Positions 49,606 to 60,093 are shown, counted from the first letter of the stretch. The stretch: DNA of 64,000 nt from Erpobdella octoculata (GCA_963978895.1 OZ022239.1:31792017-31856016); one strand, 5' to 3'. Notes: generated from the sequence alone by a model not told the origin. Numbers and translations: made by a program.

Positions 49606-50095
49606 TCAAAACAACAATCTAGTAACAAAATTATAATTCTGTTTAAAAAACATCAAGTGTTCATCTTGAACAACTTTGCATGGCTCATCATCATGACCGT
49701 CTTGTTTGTTTCCGCAATTGTTTGTGTCACCATTGAGGAATTCAAAAAATTTCTTCATTTCCTGCTGCGCTGCTCTGTTTTGCTCCTGTGCTGCTCTGTA
49801 TTTTTCCGCCATTTTGTTCAGATCCATCATCAATTCATTTCCTGTTTCGAACTCATACTCTTCTGGGTCAAACCCATTGTCCTCCAATGACGTCCGGAGG
49901 CGGTCCACGAGCTCAGACTTTCTTCCTTTATCACTGAGCTCTTGTTTTCTAAGTTCCCGCTTCAACTCGAGCATCGAGAGTTCATCCAATGCTTTCAAAA
50001 CCATTCTTGTAATCTCACTTCTGATCACCAGTGTTATAATATCGTCAAATCGTATTACAGGTCCAGAAGAATGGTTTTGTAGTTTATTAGATGAT
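49606..50095 (-). pseudogene. SAP-domain protein, copy 2
   Basis: The open minus-strand frame (50,028-49,606, 140 aa) begins near a SAP motif: LSMLELKRELRKQELSDKGR then KSELVDRLR. It continues with a Gln/Ala-rich helix and GHDDEPCK before the frame runs into flanking sequence, so it is 3'-truncated compared with copy 1 at 15,300-16,851. 50,038-50,095 matches 15,303-15,360 (aatggttttgcagtttatt-like), but in the opposite orientation relative to the frame. SAP motifs bind DNA or RNA. What the family does, or how it moves, is unknown to me. Confidence 0.6.
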
Positions 50096-50624
50096 AATAA
50101 ATAAAGCTTGGTTAATGCTACTTATACTTTTTTATATAATAAACGTTAATAATAATACTTGTCGGGGTATCAATAGATGGGAAAAGCAAAACCAGTACCA
50201 TAGATATAACAATACATTGCTTTTTTTTTATAAATTATCTCTATCGTATATCCTTTACAGACCAAATTTACTTGCTATATTCTTGTCATCTATTTCTAGA
50301 AAACAAGAACAAAATAAAAAAGAACTTGATGGAATAAAGAGCACCAGTGATTAATGGTTTCGAATAAAAAGATGATGGATACTAATTGAAAGTTTTTAGT
50401 TTTTGTTTATCGAGAGTCAAAACTTTATAATTGCGTACCGTTTTTGTCATATCTGTGGAAGAATTGCATATTAATTTTTTTATGACTGTACTCGTATATG
50501 TGTGAAAAAATAAATTGAGTTGGCAAAGTGTGATAAATATATTTCCCTTGTAGGATCACACATGTGATCATAAGCCATAATGTATTGCTACGATTTTTAT
50601 ACAAAATTCGTATACAAAATTATT
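50096..50624. other. AT-rich spacer
   Basis: Nothing recognised. Confidence 0.4.
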
Positions 50625-50790
50625 TAGTTTTTACACCAGGTGCTTTAAGATCTAAATAGCAGTATTTAGAAAATACCGAAAATTTTCCTGTTGAGGATCA
50701 TAAATAAACTCTTTTTTTATCCTCCTCCTTTATCCAGACTGGCTTGCAAAAACCAAGCGTAGCTTGAGTACATTCACTCGATAACGATTT
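50625..50790 (-). mobile_element. SINE copy (TTAAAACACCTGGTG-type), diverged
   Basis: tttttacaccaggtgcttta, tcctcctcctttatccagac and tggcttgcaa match the 3275 and 36,785 copies in inverse orientation, with many differences. This is an older insertion. Confidence 0.65.
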
Positions 50791-51452
50791 CATCGTTATG
50801 ATTGGACAGACGTTTTCAATATGTCATACTTAACCATCTTTCAGGATCGTACGGGATCATTTATTGACAGATTGTACTATTAAAGTTATTTATTTTCCGA
50901 TACTGTATAAATAACAATTTACAAAAAAACTTGCACAATAAGTATAATTTTTACGTTTTTTAGCTCTTATTTGTTTCTGTATCTTTTATTTTGTTCCATT
51001 TTTTATATTTTTTTAACCTGCCGACAAACAGATGCTAGTTGTAAATGAAATAAAAATTTGACCCTAGGAAATAAAACAATTTTCATAGTTGAACCATTTT
51101 AATTTTAAATACAGCAGTTTTCCTTTCATGCTAATCTACAAAAACTCTAAAACTCTTAGATTTTTAAGTAAATTATCAATATAAATTTAAAACTTATAGA
51201 TGATGACAAAGTTTATTTAAATCAAAAAACCACGAACTACTAATAATGTAATTCAATTATTAAAAAGTGTTAAAAGAAAAAAAAATCGTAGTCGTGCATT
51301 AGAAAAAGTTACAAATATCGATATAGAAACATTATCCTTAAGAAAGTAATTAAAAAGAATAGTTTACAAATGTAGATTACTACTCCAACACAAATAAAAT
51401 CACCTTTCAACTAAAAAAACAAGATTGCATAAAAGTTGTCATTTCATCAAGT
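50791..51452. other. AT-rich spacer with a diverged duplicate
   Basis: 51,200-51,340 resembles 45,300-45,460 in pattern. No gene. Confidence 0.4.
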
Positions 51453-51502
51453 TCAATCTATTTGCATGAACTCAACTTTTGTTGTATCTTGATCTATCCA
51501 AC
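51453..51502 (-). pseudogene. Orphan last exon, PAN-ILEI copy D
   Basis: After an acceptor (ttgtag) it reads W-I-D-Q-D-T-T-K-V-E-F-M-Q-I-D and stop, 50 bases as in copies B and C. No exon 3 (WKGFPEK) is visible upstream. Confidence 0.7.
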
Positions 51503-52157
51503 CTACAATTCAAAAATCAACGTCAGTTCTATACTTTTATACTTTTATTTCATTTCAGTCGTAACCTATTACTCTCGTGATCCTTTCATTCCGATTTTAT
51601 ATTTTATATTTTATCTTTCGTGTCGGCCATGGCTTCGCTGGTCACAACGTAAACATCTACTTCTCGGCATGCTATTCGTTTACCGTTTCGCTGGTTGCTT
51701 CGTGGTTTTGGAAGTCGATTTCTAGTAAGTCTACATATCTTCCAAAACTGTTTTTCATTCTATATCAAACATCCAACAATATATAACGCAGTTTCACTCC
51801 ACTTCACGTTTTCTGTTTTTACAATAGTATTCCCGTCTTTTATATACCACGTACCTCGGTTTAATTTTACTTCACACCATTTTACCTCCGCTTTAGTCAG
51901 AACGTAGAAAATTTTGTTGCATTGGAAGTGTGAAAAAATCCTAGCAAGCATAGAATTTTCAGATTAGGTGTAAAATAGTAATAAGAACTTAGCATTCTAA
52001 ATTCTATAAAAATCGGAGTTGTATGTCGTGAGTTATAATGCATTTAGTTAGTAAAATTAGTGTCGTTCGCTTCTGTTCTTGGCGACTAGTATACGTTTAG
52101 ATTAGGTCTATTTGAAAGATAAATAAGACAAATTAAAAAATATCAACAGAAACAATT
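51503..52157. other. Spacer with an inverted match to 55.05 kb
   Basis: gcttgctaggattttttcac occurs on the minus strand at about 51,930-51,950 and on the plus strand at about 55,046-55,066, near the hammerhead. Otherwise unrecognised. Confidence 0.45.
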
Positions 52158-52165
52158 TTTTAGAA

Positions 52166-52884
52166 GGTAATCATGGAGAATAGTTCCAGAAATTATTTTC
52201 GGTGTTTTTAATTATTTTTTTTATATAAAATTAATATTATTTGAAACAGAATAAAATTACCAATCGGATGATCCAAATAATTTATTGAAAATGTAATTAA
52301 AGAAGAAGTTAAAGACAGAAAACCACCAGGTAGTAGGAAAAACTAGGTTCATAAACAGTAAACTAACTAAAGGTAAAGCGAAATGAAATGTCAAATAAAT
52401 TAGTTGTCAAATAAATTTATTGTGCGAGTTTTTATAAAACAATTTAAAAACAAATTACTTATTTTTAAGAAAAAGTGTGAATTAATTTGTGTGCCTTAAT
52501 TGAAAACTATCGCGTTTAACATTATATGAAGAACAGTTCGGACTTAAATAAACTTACATTTTTTTTGTAAATAATTTATTTTGACTGCGTGAATACTATT
52601 TTTTGTGTTACTTTTGCTAATAATTTTTTTTAAGCACTGTAAATATTTCTTGTCTGCGCTATAAATAGTAATTTCTGTTTGACTTCGCTATTCATAGTTT
52701 TTGTTGCTGTTCTCTTGCGCGTTTCGTGAGTTTTCCGAGAAAATTTTATTATCAAAAATTAATAAACTGCTTGGATCATTAAATTGGAGTTATTATTATT
52801 CTGATTACAAATATATAATTATTATTACAGGAAAATAATTAAAAACACCGAAAATAATTTCTGGAACTATTCTCCATGATTACC
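52166..52884. mobile_element. TIR element with 53-bp perfect inverted ends and 8-bp duplication
   Basis: Ends GGTAATCATGGAGAATAGTT... are identical in inverse orientation over 53 bp. The flanks are ttttagaa on both sides (52,158-52,165 and 52,885-52,892). 719 bp, no ORF. The 8-bp duplication fits the hAT, Merlin or P groups; long perfect arms are unusual for hAT. Lack of divergence between the arms suggests a young insertion. Confidence 0.9.
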
Positions 52885-52949
52885 TTTTAGAAAATTGCTA
52901 TTTTCTTTTCCGTTCTCACTGGAAGTTTGCTACATTTTTTGTCGATTGG

Positions 52950-53690
52950 TTACTTTAATGGTGCCGAAGTGTAGAACATGTATGTATGAAAAGGATGTGA
53001 GGACTGAGATATCTTCTTCTGTAAATTCTGAGGAAACAGAAACAAATTCAGATTTTTTAAAATGTTCATTTTGTAAGCATTTCTGAACACACTGCTGAAG
53101 TTGTAAGAGCCTTGGCCACAGTATTTAAAAAACTGGAAGTTACCGGTTGTTGTGATTTGGTAAATTATATTAATGTGCACTACAACAAACATGTAATTAA
53201 ATTGCATTTGTCGTGCCGCATGGCTCTGCAAAGAAGCAATGCTACGGATGATGAGAAAGATTGGCTGATTTACGGTATGAGTCATATTTCAAATTGGCTC
53301 TGTCGTCGTTTTCAACCAGAAAGGCTGCCACTATCAGAATGTGCTGCTCACCTGCATGTCCGACGCGTTCATTTGCATGCTGTGATTTGGGGGACTCTGG
53401 ACAAAGTAGTCTTGAAGGCAACCGACTGGGACTGGGAATCAGTTGAAAGCTGCTTAAAACCCGTGAAAATAGTGGGTGACATTGCACCTCAGTCAGTCCT
53501 GAAGTTTGTTCAATGCTATTGTAATCGAAACTGCTCATCCAAGTGTGTTCATGTCTGCGAAACAATATGCACTGTGTTTCTGTGTGCGGAAATTGTCATG
53601 GAACGGATTGCTCCAATGGCGGTTTAACAGCAGATGAAACAAATAATATAAGCAGTGACAGTGAAGAAGAATCTTGTGGCACAGAACAAT
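52950..53690 (+). pseudogene. Cysteine-rich CXC-type gene, probably transposon-associated, frameshifted
   Basis: The frame from 53,112 encodes SECAAHLHVRRVHLHAVIWG, DWDWESVESCLKPVKIVGDI and CYCNRNCSSKCVHVC. A one-base frame change near 53,558 continues the Cys pattern in another frame: HCVSVCGNCHGTDCSNGG, an acidic Ser-rich tail (SSDSEEESCGTEQ) and a stop at about 53,690. The order (HxxRxHxQxxxW, WGW-like box, CxCKxxC...C..C..C.G..C) is known from many repeated invertebrate proteins resembling Tesmin/TSO1 CXC motifs. Those copies occur in transposon contexts, but I cannot name the element. Upstream sequence from 52,950 (CRTCMYEKD, SEETETNSD) may be its start in a broken frame. Confidence 0.6.
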
Positions 53691-55222
53691 GAGAGCAATG
53701 ATCCACAGTTTTTTTTATGAAGACATTGATTTCTTCTATGTGGAAGAAATTTAATATTTCTTGCTGCTTTCGAACTTAGACAGCAATTTTAGTTTTTGAC
53801 GTTTTGATTGTAGTTATTTGATATTCTAGTCTGACTTTTTCATGATCTCACTGAAAGCATTTATCAGTTGTGTTTATAGTATGTGTGAAGATCTGAATGT
53901 TTGATAACAGCTTCATTTATGCTGGCTTAATTTTGGTTTTTGAAATTTTGAGGGCAAACGAGCTAGTCAATTAGTCCTAAATGAAGATACGAACAGTTGC
54001 AGTTAAGCCGGACTTGGAATTTAATTAAGCATACCACCACCTAACTGTTGCTGTTAAACCGGGCTGAAGGGTAAACTAACGAGTCATTTGTGTGTATGTG
54101 TTTTATATTTTATGTATGTGTTTTAATTTTTTTAAAGCTAGATGTGTGCACATGTTAAATTTATGATTTTCTTAATGTGTTTCCAAATATTCCAGCAAAC
54201 CTAGAGGTGTGTGTATATTTAGATGTAAATATGTACATATGCTGATACGTTTCTTGTTTGTATGTTGTTTGTATATTAGGTGGTGAGTACGAGTCAGCCT
54301 TCACGTGGCACTCCCTGTGATTAACCAGGCATCAGGCAATAAATTGGGCAACCAGGTGAAACCAATGACTCAAAATATTAATATTTTCTAATTTATAAAA
54401 ATGAATATTTACAATATGCTGGATGTTTACAATCAAGAATATAAGAATAATGTCTTGCAATTTCCAGGGCAGGAAATAAAAATTGTTATTTTTAGTGTTT
54501 CTGTTGTTTTTCTGTTTGTTTTTTGTATTATATGTTGAAATTGGAAATTATTTATAGATGCATGTGAATAAACATATTCTGGAACTAATTTGTATTTGAT
54601 TGTTGTTCATAGGTTCAATTTTGGCAGTAATGACTTTTGAAAACCATAAAAAGCCATTTTCCAAAATGGCTGATAGCGCAAAATTTATAATCAAGATCAA
54701 ATTATACCAGTGGATCTTTGTACTACTGGACTAGCTTTAAAAACCTTCATTAGCAATGTCATCCAGCCCATGGGGAGAAGGGTCTATAAATTTCTGTGGT
54801 TTTTCAACTTTTTTTTCAAAAATTTTATTAAAATTTTTTTTTTTAATTATTCATGTAACACTGCTTTAAGCCTATTAAAGTCAAGTTGTAACATTGTTAT
54901 AAATAATTGTTTTGGAAAGATATTTTCGAATTGTCGGCCATCTTGTTATTTAGTTATCCTACACTCCCCCGCATTGTTATACAGTTATAGAATTCCGTTT
55001 TTCATATTCTCCTAATTCATACCTTTCCAACGATATATAATAAGTGCTTGCTAGGATTTTTTCACGGTTAAATTTATTTCTTGATGACTACTTGGTTTTA
55101 TCACAACTATATCCGTTCGCATTACATTCATCGCCTAATCTTCTCGTTTTAAGTAAACACGTTTTACCATTATTCTAATTTCACTTCCTTCGTTTTGAAT
55201 ATTTGCATTATTTTCTATTCAA
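53691..55222. other. Spacer, no gene recognised
   Basis: Contains gccggac/gccgggc and agtcagccttcacgtggcac segments of unknown origin. 55,000-55,220 leads into the hammerhead and may belong to its mobile element. Confidence 0.4.
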
Positions 55223-55266
55223 GGGCTCTGATGATGGCTTTCGAGCCGAAACTGTGCAGTAAGCCC
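55223..55266 (+). ncRNA. Type I hammerhead ribozyme motif
   Basis: Stem I GGGCU (55,223-55,227) pairs exactly with AGCCC (55,262-55,266). Core box CUGAUGA is at 55,228-55,234. After one unpaired U, stem II GGCU/AGCC is closed by a UUCG loop (55,236-55,247). GAAA is at 55,248-55,251. Stem III is CUG/CAG with a UG loop (55,252-55,259), followed by UA, giving a GUA cleavage triplet ending at 55,261. All conserved core bases are present. The very short stem III is as described for hammerheads in Penelope-like elements and retrozymes. No reverse transcriptase was found alongside. Confidence 0.8.
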
Positions 55267-55387
55267 GTTATGAAAATCAATAAAGAATTTTATTCAAAAA
55301 ACAAAGTCGTTCGCAGATTGGAGTCTTACGTTAAGAAAATAATAAACAAAAAATGGGTAGTTATTTTCAATAGAGCTTGCATGAAAG

Positions 55388-55497
<110 letters not shown>

Positions 55498-55499
55498 GT

Positions 55500-55921
55500 G
55501 GTGTATTGTAAGCCATCCACGTTTCTGATATATGTGGCTCTTAAAAACATATCAACGCTATGTTTCCTTATAATATATATTACAAAACATATATCTTCGA
55601 TAGCTATTAAATTAGCTACTGACGGACTGTAAACCGCACAACTTATATACACTATCGAGCATTGATTCGTACCCATTCATAGTCGAGTGTTGTGTTCAAC
55701 ATACCCCAACAAAAGCGCTTAACAACCACTGTTTTTTGGCGGTGGAAGTGGCACAGATGGTAAGGTAGTTGGCATGATGCGAGGCGGTGTTGCCGATCCG
55801 ACAGTCGTGGGTTCGAGTCTGAAGTTGAGACATTTATATTTGCGTTATTTCGTGGGGGATTGTAAGCCATCCAAGTTTCTGATATATGTGGCTCGTAAAA
55901 ACATATCAACGCTATGTTTCC

Positions 55922-55935
<14 letters not shown>
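55500..55935 (+). mobile_element. tRNA-derived SINE, family 2, body-head-body dimer
   Basis: The body at 55,500-55,735 and the body at 55,855-55,925 share tgtaagccatccaagtttct-like and acatatcaacgctatgtttc sequence. Between them a tRNA-like head (box A GGCACAGATGGTAAGGTAG, box B GTGGGTTCGAGTC) lies at about 55,741-55,815. Related to 26,827-27,186. Ends in TA repeats. Confidence 0.75.
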
Positions 55936-55949
<14 letters not shown>

Positions 55950-55957
<8 letters not shown>

Positions 55958-56060
55958 CGACCGGCAGTGGGAAAGCGAACGGGAACGGGAAAGCAAGCGA
56001 TGAAGGAAACCGGAGCAAGAGAAAAACGATAGAAAAACTTCTAAAATCCCCGGCCAACCG
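55950..56060 (+). mobile_element. Helitron-type 3' fragment
   Basis: gggaacgggaaagcaagcga, then aaaaacttctaaaatccccg. The expected CTAG end is degraded (gctgactaaaac). Confidence 0.5.
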
Positions 56061-56728
56061 CTGACTAAAACGTTTTTTGTCTATAAAGCATCAACGCAGG
56101 GACGTCAATTAGGGGGCACTAAAGTGGTTCCTGCTCTTACGTGAGCCTCTGCACATAAGTGGGCTCCCGCCCTTAAGTAGGTCTCCATGCACTTAAGTGG
56201 GCCCGACACTCAAGTAGGTTCTTCTTGACTTTTAACTAGCTTTTATCTGACTTTTTACTGACCCTATCCTGACTGTTTTCCTGGGCATTTTCAAACCGTT
56301 ACATTCAAAACTCAGTGACATCATTTAAAGGGAACTGGGCTCCCTGACTTTTATGTAAGCCAATAGTTATTATATATGGTCCCCTGTTAGATGTTTTTTA
56401 AATATGTTTTTCGTGAGATTTTATAAAAGAAAAACAGAAGCTTTTGTAGTTATAGAATGGGGTCGTATATAGAAAATATGCCGTCCCAGTTAAAAGGATG
56501 GTTAGCTTTGTTCATAGCCTGGTCGAGTAGGCTGTAATTAGAGTTTAAAAGAGAGATAAGATGCTAAAGAAAATAGGAAGCTAGAAGGTCCACATTGAGA
56601 TGGAGAGGTGTTAAAACAGTTATGAACAGTCCAAAGTGAAACGAGAGAGGTCACAGATTGTGTATGCATGCAACGATATGTTTTGTCTGAGTTGAACGCA
56701 CGATTTACAAAAATAGTCATCTGCTTGC

Positions 56729-57604
56729 TAGGAATGTCGAAATTTAAAAAAATTTCGATATATCGATGTATCGATATTTAAAAAAAATATCAATATCGAC
56801 GTCGATATATCGAGTGAAAAATATCGATACATCGATAAATCGATCGAATTTTCCCGCTCCCGGCCGCTATTTGGCTAGGGATCTTTATCCCGTTCCCGAT
56901 CGCTTTCTCGCTCCCGATCTCTATCCCGCTTGCTCCCCCGTTCCCGGTAGCTTTCTTTTTCCCGCTCGCTCCTTCGCTCTCAGTCGCTTTTCCGTTCCCG
57001 CTCATTCTCTAGTTCCCGTGATTCGAAAACTTAAGCAGACTAACATTTATATATAGTATTTTATGTACAAAAACTCAATAAAAATGAAAGTATTTTTTAT
57101 CAGTATTGCTTTTTATTAGGTAATAATTACAAAAATATTAAAAACCAAAAAGCTATCTTTTAACTGTTATTTTTAAACTTATTAATTGTATCATCACGGA
57201 AACCAGTATTGCTACTAGTTTTGTAGCTGTTACCACAGAGATTGCAAGTAACATTATCTTTACTGGATTTCTTGAAGAAGTTCCACACAACACTATTACT
57301 GGACGACACAATTTACAAGTCGAGGTTACCGTGATTAGTCGCGAATACACAAACAAAAGAACTGACGAGTAAAAGTCCTAAGCCGGGTCGCTAGTTAGCA
57401 TAGACATAATGTTATATTATAAGTCTATGCTAGTTAGTTACATAAAAAAATTAAAAAAATTTGGATATCATAAAATTTTCGATACTGGATATTTTATATC
57501 GATATATCGATATATCGGATAAAAATATATCAACTGAAAATATCGATATATATCGGCTAAAAATATCGATACATCGATATATCGATATTTTTTCGACATC
57601 CCTA
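56729..57604. mobile_element. Nested hAT element with TATCGATA-rich ends and a BED-finger remnant
   Basis: Ends TAGGAATGTCGAAA and inverse TAGGGATGTCGAAA, flanked by ctgcttgc (56,721-56,728) and cttcttgc (57,605-57,612), an 8-bp duplication with one change. Subterminal tatcgata repeats occur on both sides. The minus strand near 57,310-57,165 reads SNSVVWNFFKKSSKDNVTCN then LCGNSYKTSSNT, a BED-type zinc finger with its CxxC pair but without the expected His pair. Inserted inside the hAT at 56,097-58,281. Confidence 0.85.
56848..57020 (-). mobile_element. Helitron-type fragment inside the nested hAT
   Basis: cccgttcccgatcgctttct-like units on the plus strand, the inverse of the minisatellite Helitron family. 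A separate Helitron-like 3' end (ccgggtcgctagt) lies at about 57,382-57,395. Confidence 0.5.
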
Positions 57605-58334
57605 CTTCTTGCATGCCTGAATTCCTTCAATCCGCAATCTTATGATTTTCTCTCTGCAAACCAAATAAGCACACTTGCGAAGCTTAATCTAACTTAGCAA
57701 AAATGTCAAATGCATTTTTCAATATGATTCGCCTTGCAGATCTTGTTTTGACTTTGCCTGTTACTTCGGTAGAAAACGAACAAAGGCTTAGCTGCATGAA
57801 AAGAGTTAAAACTAATATATAAACTCGCTGTAGCGATGAACGCTTAAGCGATTTGCTCATATTGGCTACTCTACAAGAAGAGGTTCTGCGAGTTGACGTC
57901 GAAAAGTTATTGACATTTGGTCTAATATGCGTCAAATTACCGTTTACAGCAGATTTTAATAGTAATAGCCTTGTTCACAGAGTCACAGCAGACATCTGGA
58001 AATGCTCTTATGCTCACTCAGATGCTATGGTATGTGATATCGTGTTTTCCAGGTTTTATTGTGAGGAAAAATAAAACAAGGGTTTAGAAATTTTTTTGAA
58101 AATTGGCTCCAACTACCCCCTCTCTCCAGTCATCAGGTTTTTTGGGAGCAATATGCAAAAAATGTTATGCAGAGGGCAGATTTTGTGTTTTGTCCCCGGG
58201 CAAAGAAGGCCCTAGCTACACCCTTGAGTGGGCCCCTAAAACATCATGCCCCCCTAAGGTTTTGCTGAAATGGCGTCCATGCATCAACGTATTAACAATT
58301 TTTTTAAAAACTTGATACAAACATCCGCCTGATT

Positions 58335-58647
58335 ATCTTACTTAAGTGTGAGTGGGAAAGCGACCGAGAGCGAAAAGAGCGAGAAGGAAATGACCAGGAA
58401 TAAGAGAGCAAGCTGAAGCAGGAAAACGTAAAAGCGACCGGAGCTGGAAAGCGATCGACAGCGGGAAAGCGACCGGGAGCGGGAAAGCGACCGAGAACGG
58501 GAAAGCGACGGGATCGGGATACGATTGGGAGCGGGAAAGGGAACGGGAAACCAGCCGGGAGCGGGAGAGCATGCGGTGAAGAAAACGGGAGCAAGAAAGA
58601 AAAACGATAGAAAAACCTCTAAAATCCCCGGGTAACCCAGCTAGTAT
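58335..58647 (+). mobile_element. Helitron-type element with minisatellite
   Basis: gagtgggaaagcgaccgaga units, then aaaaacctctaaaatccccg, ggtaacccagCTAG before TATATA. Same 3' end as at 23,272 and 39,746. It starts about 50 bp after the hAT element. Confidence 0.65.
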
Positions 58648-58931
58648 ATATGTATAATAAAAAAGCCGAAACGTGCAGGTCAACTCACGACAAAAACAAT
58701 AATAAAAATATGTATCAGTTAGTTCAAAAGTTTCTTGGTATTCCTGATTTTCGTAAAGAAGAATGTCCGATTGATGACAATTGTTCGTACTCATCCAGTT
58801 CCTTCCTCCATTTACTTTCAAACGAGAACATCACTGTTCGACGAAAGCGGAGATATTCTTGATTTTATTTATTTAAATATCTTATGTAATTTCGACTTAA
58901 TTTAATCATTTATTATCATAATACTTGCTTT

Positions 58932-58973
<42 letters not shown>

Positions 58974-59091
58974 TGAACTCCTCCAAATTGGATGAACAGA
59001 TTTTTATGTTATTCATTCAAGTTGCATATGTTATATACATTAAAAAGGAAAATAAACTTATCTAGCAAAGATATGTATATATATATATACT

Positions 59092-59125
<34 letters not shown>

Positions 59126-59289
59126 AGTATTATTTAAGCAATAAAGAACAATAATAACAAATATCCTATATATAAGTTTAAAAGAAAACAAAAAGAAAAA
59201 ACGTTCACTTTAATAGTTTATTAGAAAAACATTGGTTGAACTCGGGTCGATTCTCTTTAATCCAATATTTTATGAAACACTATGTTTTT
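58648..59289. other. Spacer with two TA arrays
   Basis: TA arrays at 58,936-58,971 and 59,080-59,125; the latter lies between inverse copies of tatatactctttata-like sequence. No gene. Confidence 0.6.
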
Positions 59290-59945
59290 TGTTTTATTAT
59301 CTGCCGACACGTGAACACGCCACATACAATTGACCAAGAGAAAAACATGCATTATCCAAGTGCAGACCACAAACACTCAAAGATTGGCCTTGTGATTTGT
59401 TAATCGTCATAGCAAATGCTAGGCGAATCGGAAATTTAATTCTTTTAAACTCAAAGGGCAAACAAATCTTTTGGGATCATAGGAATCCTCGGAATGAGTA
59501 TTTCCTCGCCTTTAAATTTTCCTTTGAGGATCGTCGCGTGAAGCACATTGACCATTAGTTTCTTTAAAACCAAACGCGTTCCATTGCATAGTTTTGGTTG
59601 ATTTAGATTTCTAAGCATAATAACTACTGATCCAACCTTCAGTTGTAAATTGTGCGGTGGTAAGCCAGGCACATCCAAGTAGTTCAAAAATTCAGTTGGA
59701 TAGTTAGTGGCTTCATCTTCATTTGTTACACAGTCAATAGATTTGAATGAATGCAGAGTACCAAAAATTTGATTCTGAATTAGAATATTTAAGTCATCCA
59801 CATCTTTATTCTTAGCCGCCAAAATTGCTCTCTCACTCAACCATTTGTTCTTTTTATGATTAGCAATGATGTCTGGGAACACTTTATTGATAAGCTCGTC
59901 TTTCGATGAAACAAAAGTGCAAAAATTGGGAGGAAAAGAAATCAA
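59290..59945 (-). pseudogene. Helitron RepHel: C-terminal helicase remnant
   Basis: The minus strand encodes ISFPPNFCTFVSSKDELINK, WLSERAILAAKNKDVDDLNI, LNYLDVPGLPPHNLQLKVGS, IMLRNLNQPKLCNGTRLVLK and IPRIP, then after a frame change at about 59,452 [31 protein letters not shown] and [11 protein letters not shown] before a stop. These are the last Pif1-type motifs of Helitron helicases (LKVGxxxMLx[15 protein letters not shown], QLYVAxSR). The Rep part and the helicase N-terminus are missing, cut off at the ATGT array at 59,979. This remnant shows that autonomous Helitrons once existed in this genome. Confidence 0.9.
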
Positions 59946-59978
59946 TCCGGTCGATTTGTCGACAGGAACACGGCCATT

Positions 59979-60062
59979 GTATGTATGTATGTATGTATGT
60001 ATGTATGTATGTATGTATGTATGTATGTATGTATGTATGTATGTATGTATGTATGTATGTAC

Positions 60063-60093
<31 letters not shown>

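Larger units (their letters stand above)
56097..58281 (+). mobile_element. hAT element with decayed transposase, host of a nested hAT
   Basis: The left end CAGGGACGTCAATT and the inverse right end CATGGACGCCATT form the terminal repeats. The 8-bp duplication catcaacg is exact (56,089-56,096 and 58,282-58,289). Plus-strand transposase remains near 57,720-57,925: NMIRLADLVLTLPVTSVENE, QRLSCMKRVKTNI, stop, DERLSDLLILATLQEE. This is a hAT dimerisation domain of the ZNF862/KIAA1586-like type. Another element (56,729-57,604) splits it. Paralogous ends appear inside the element at 2491-3736. Confidence 0.85.
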
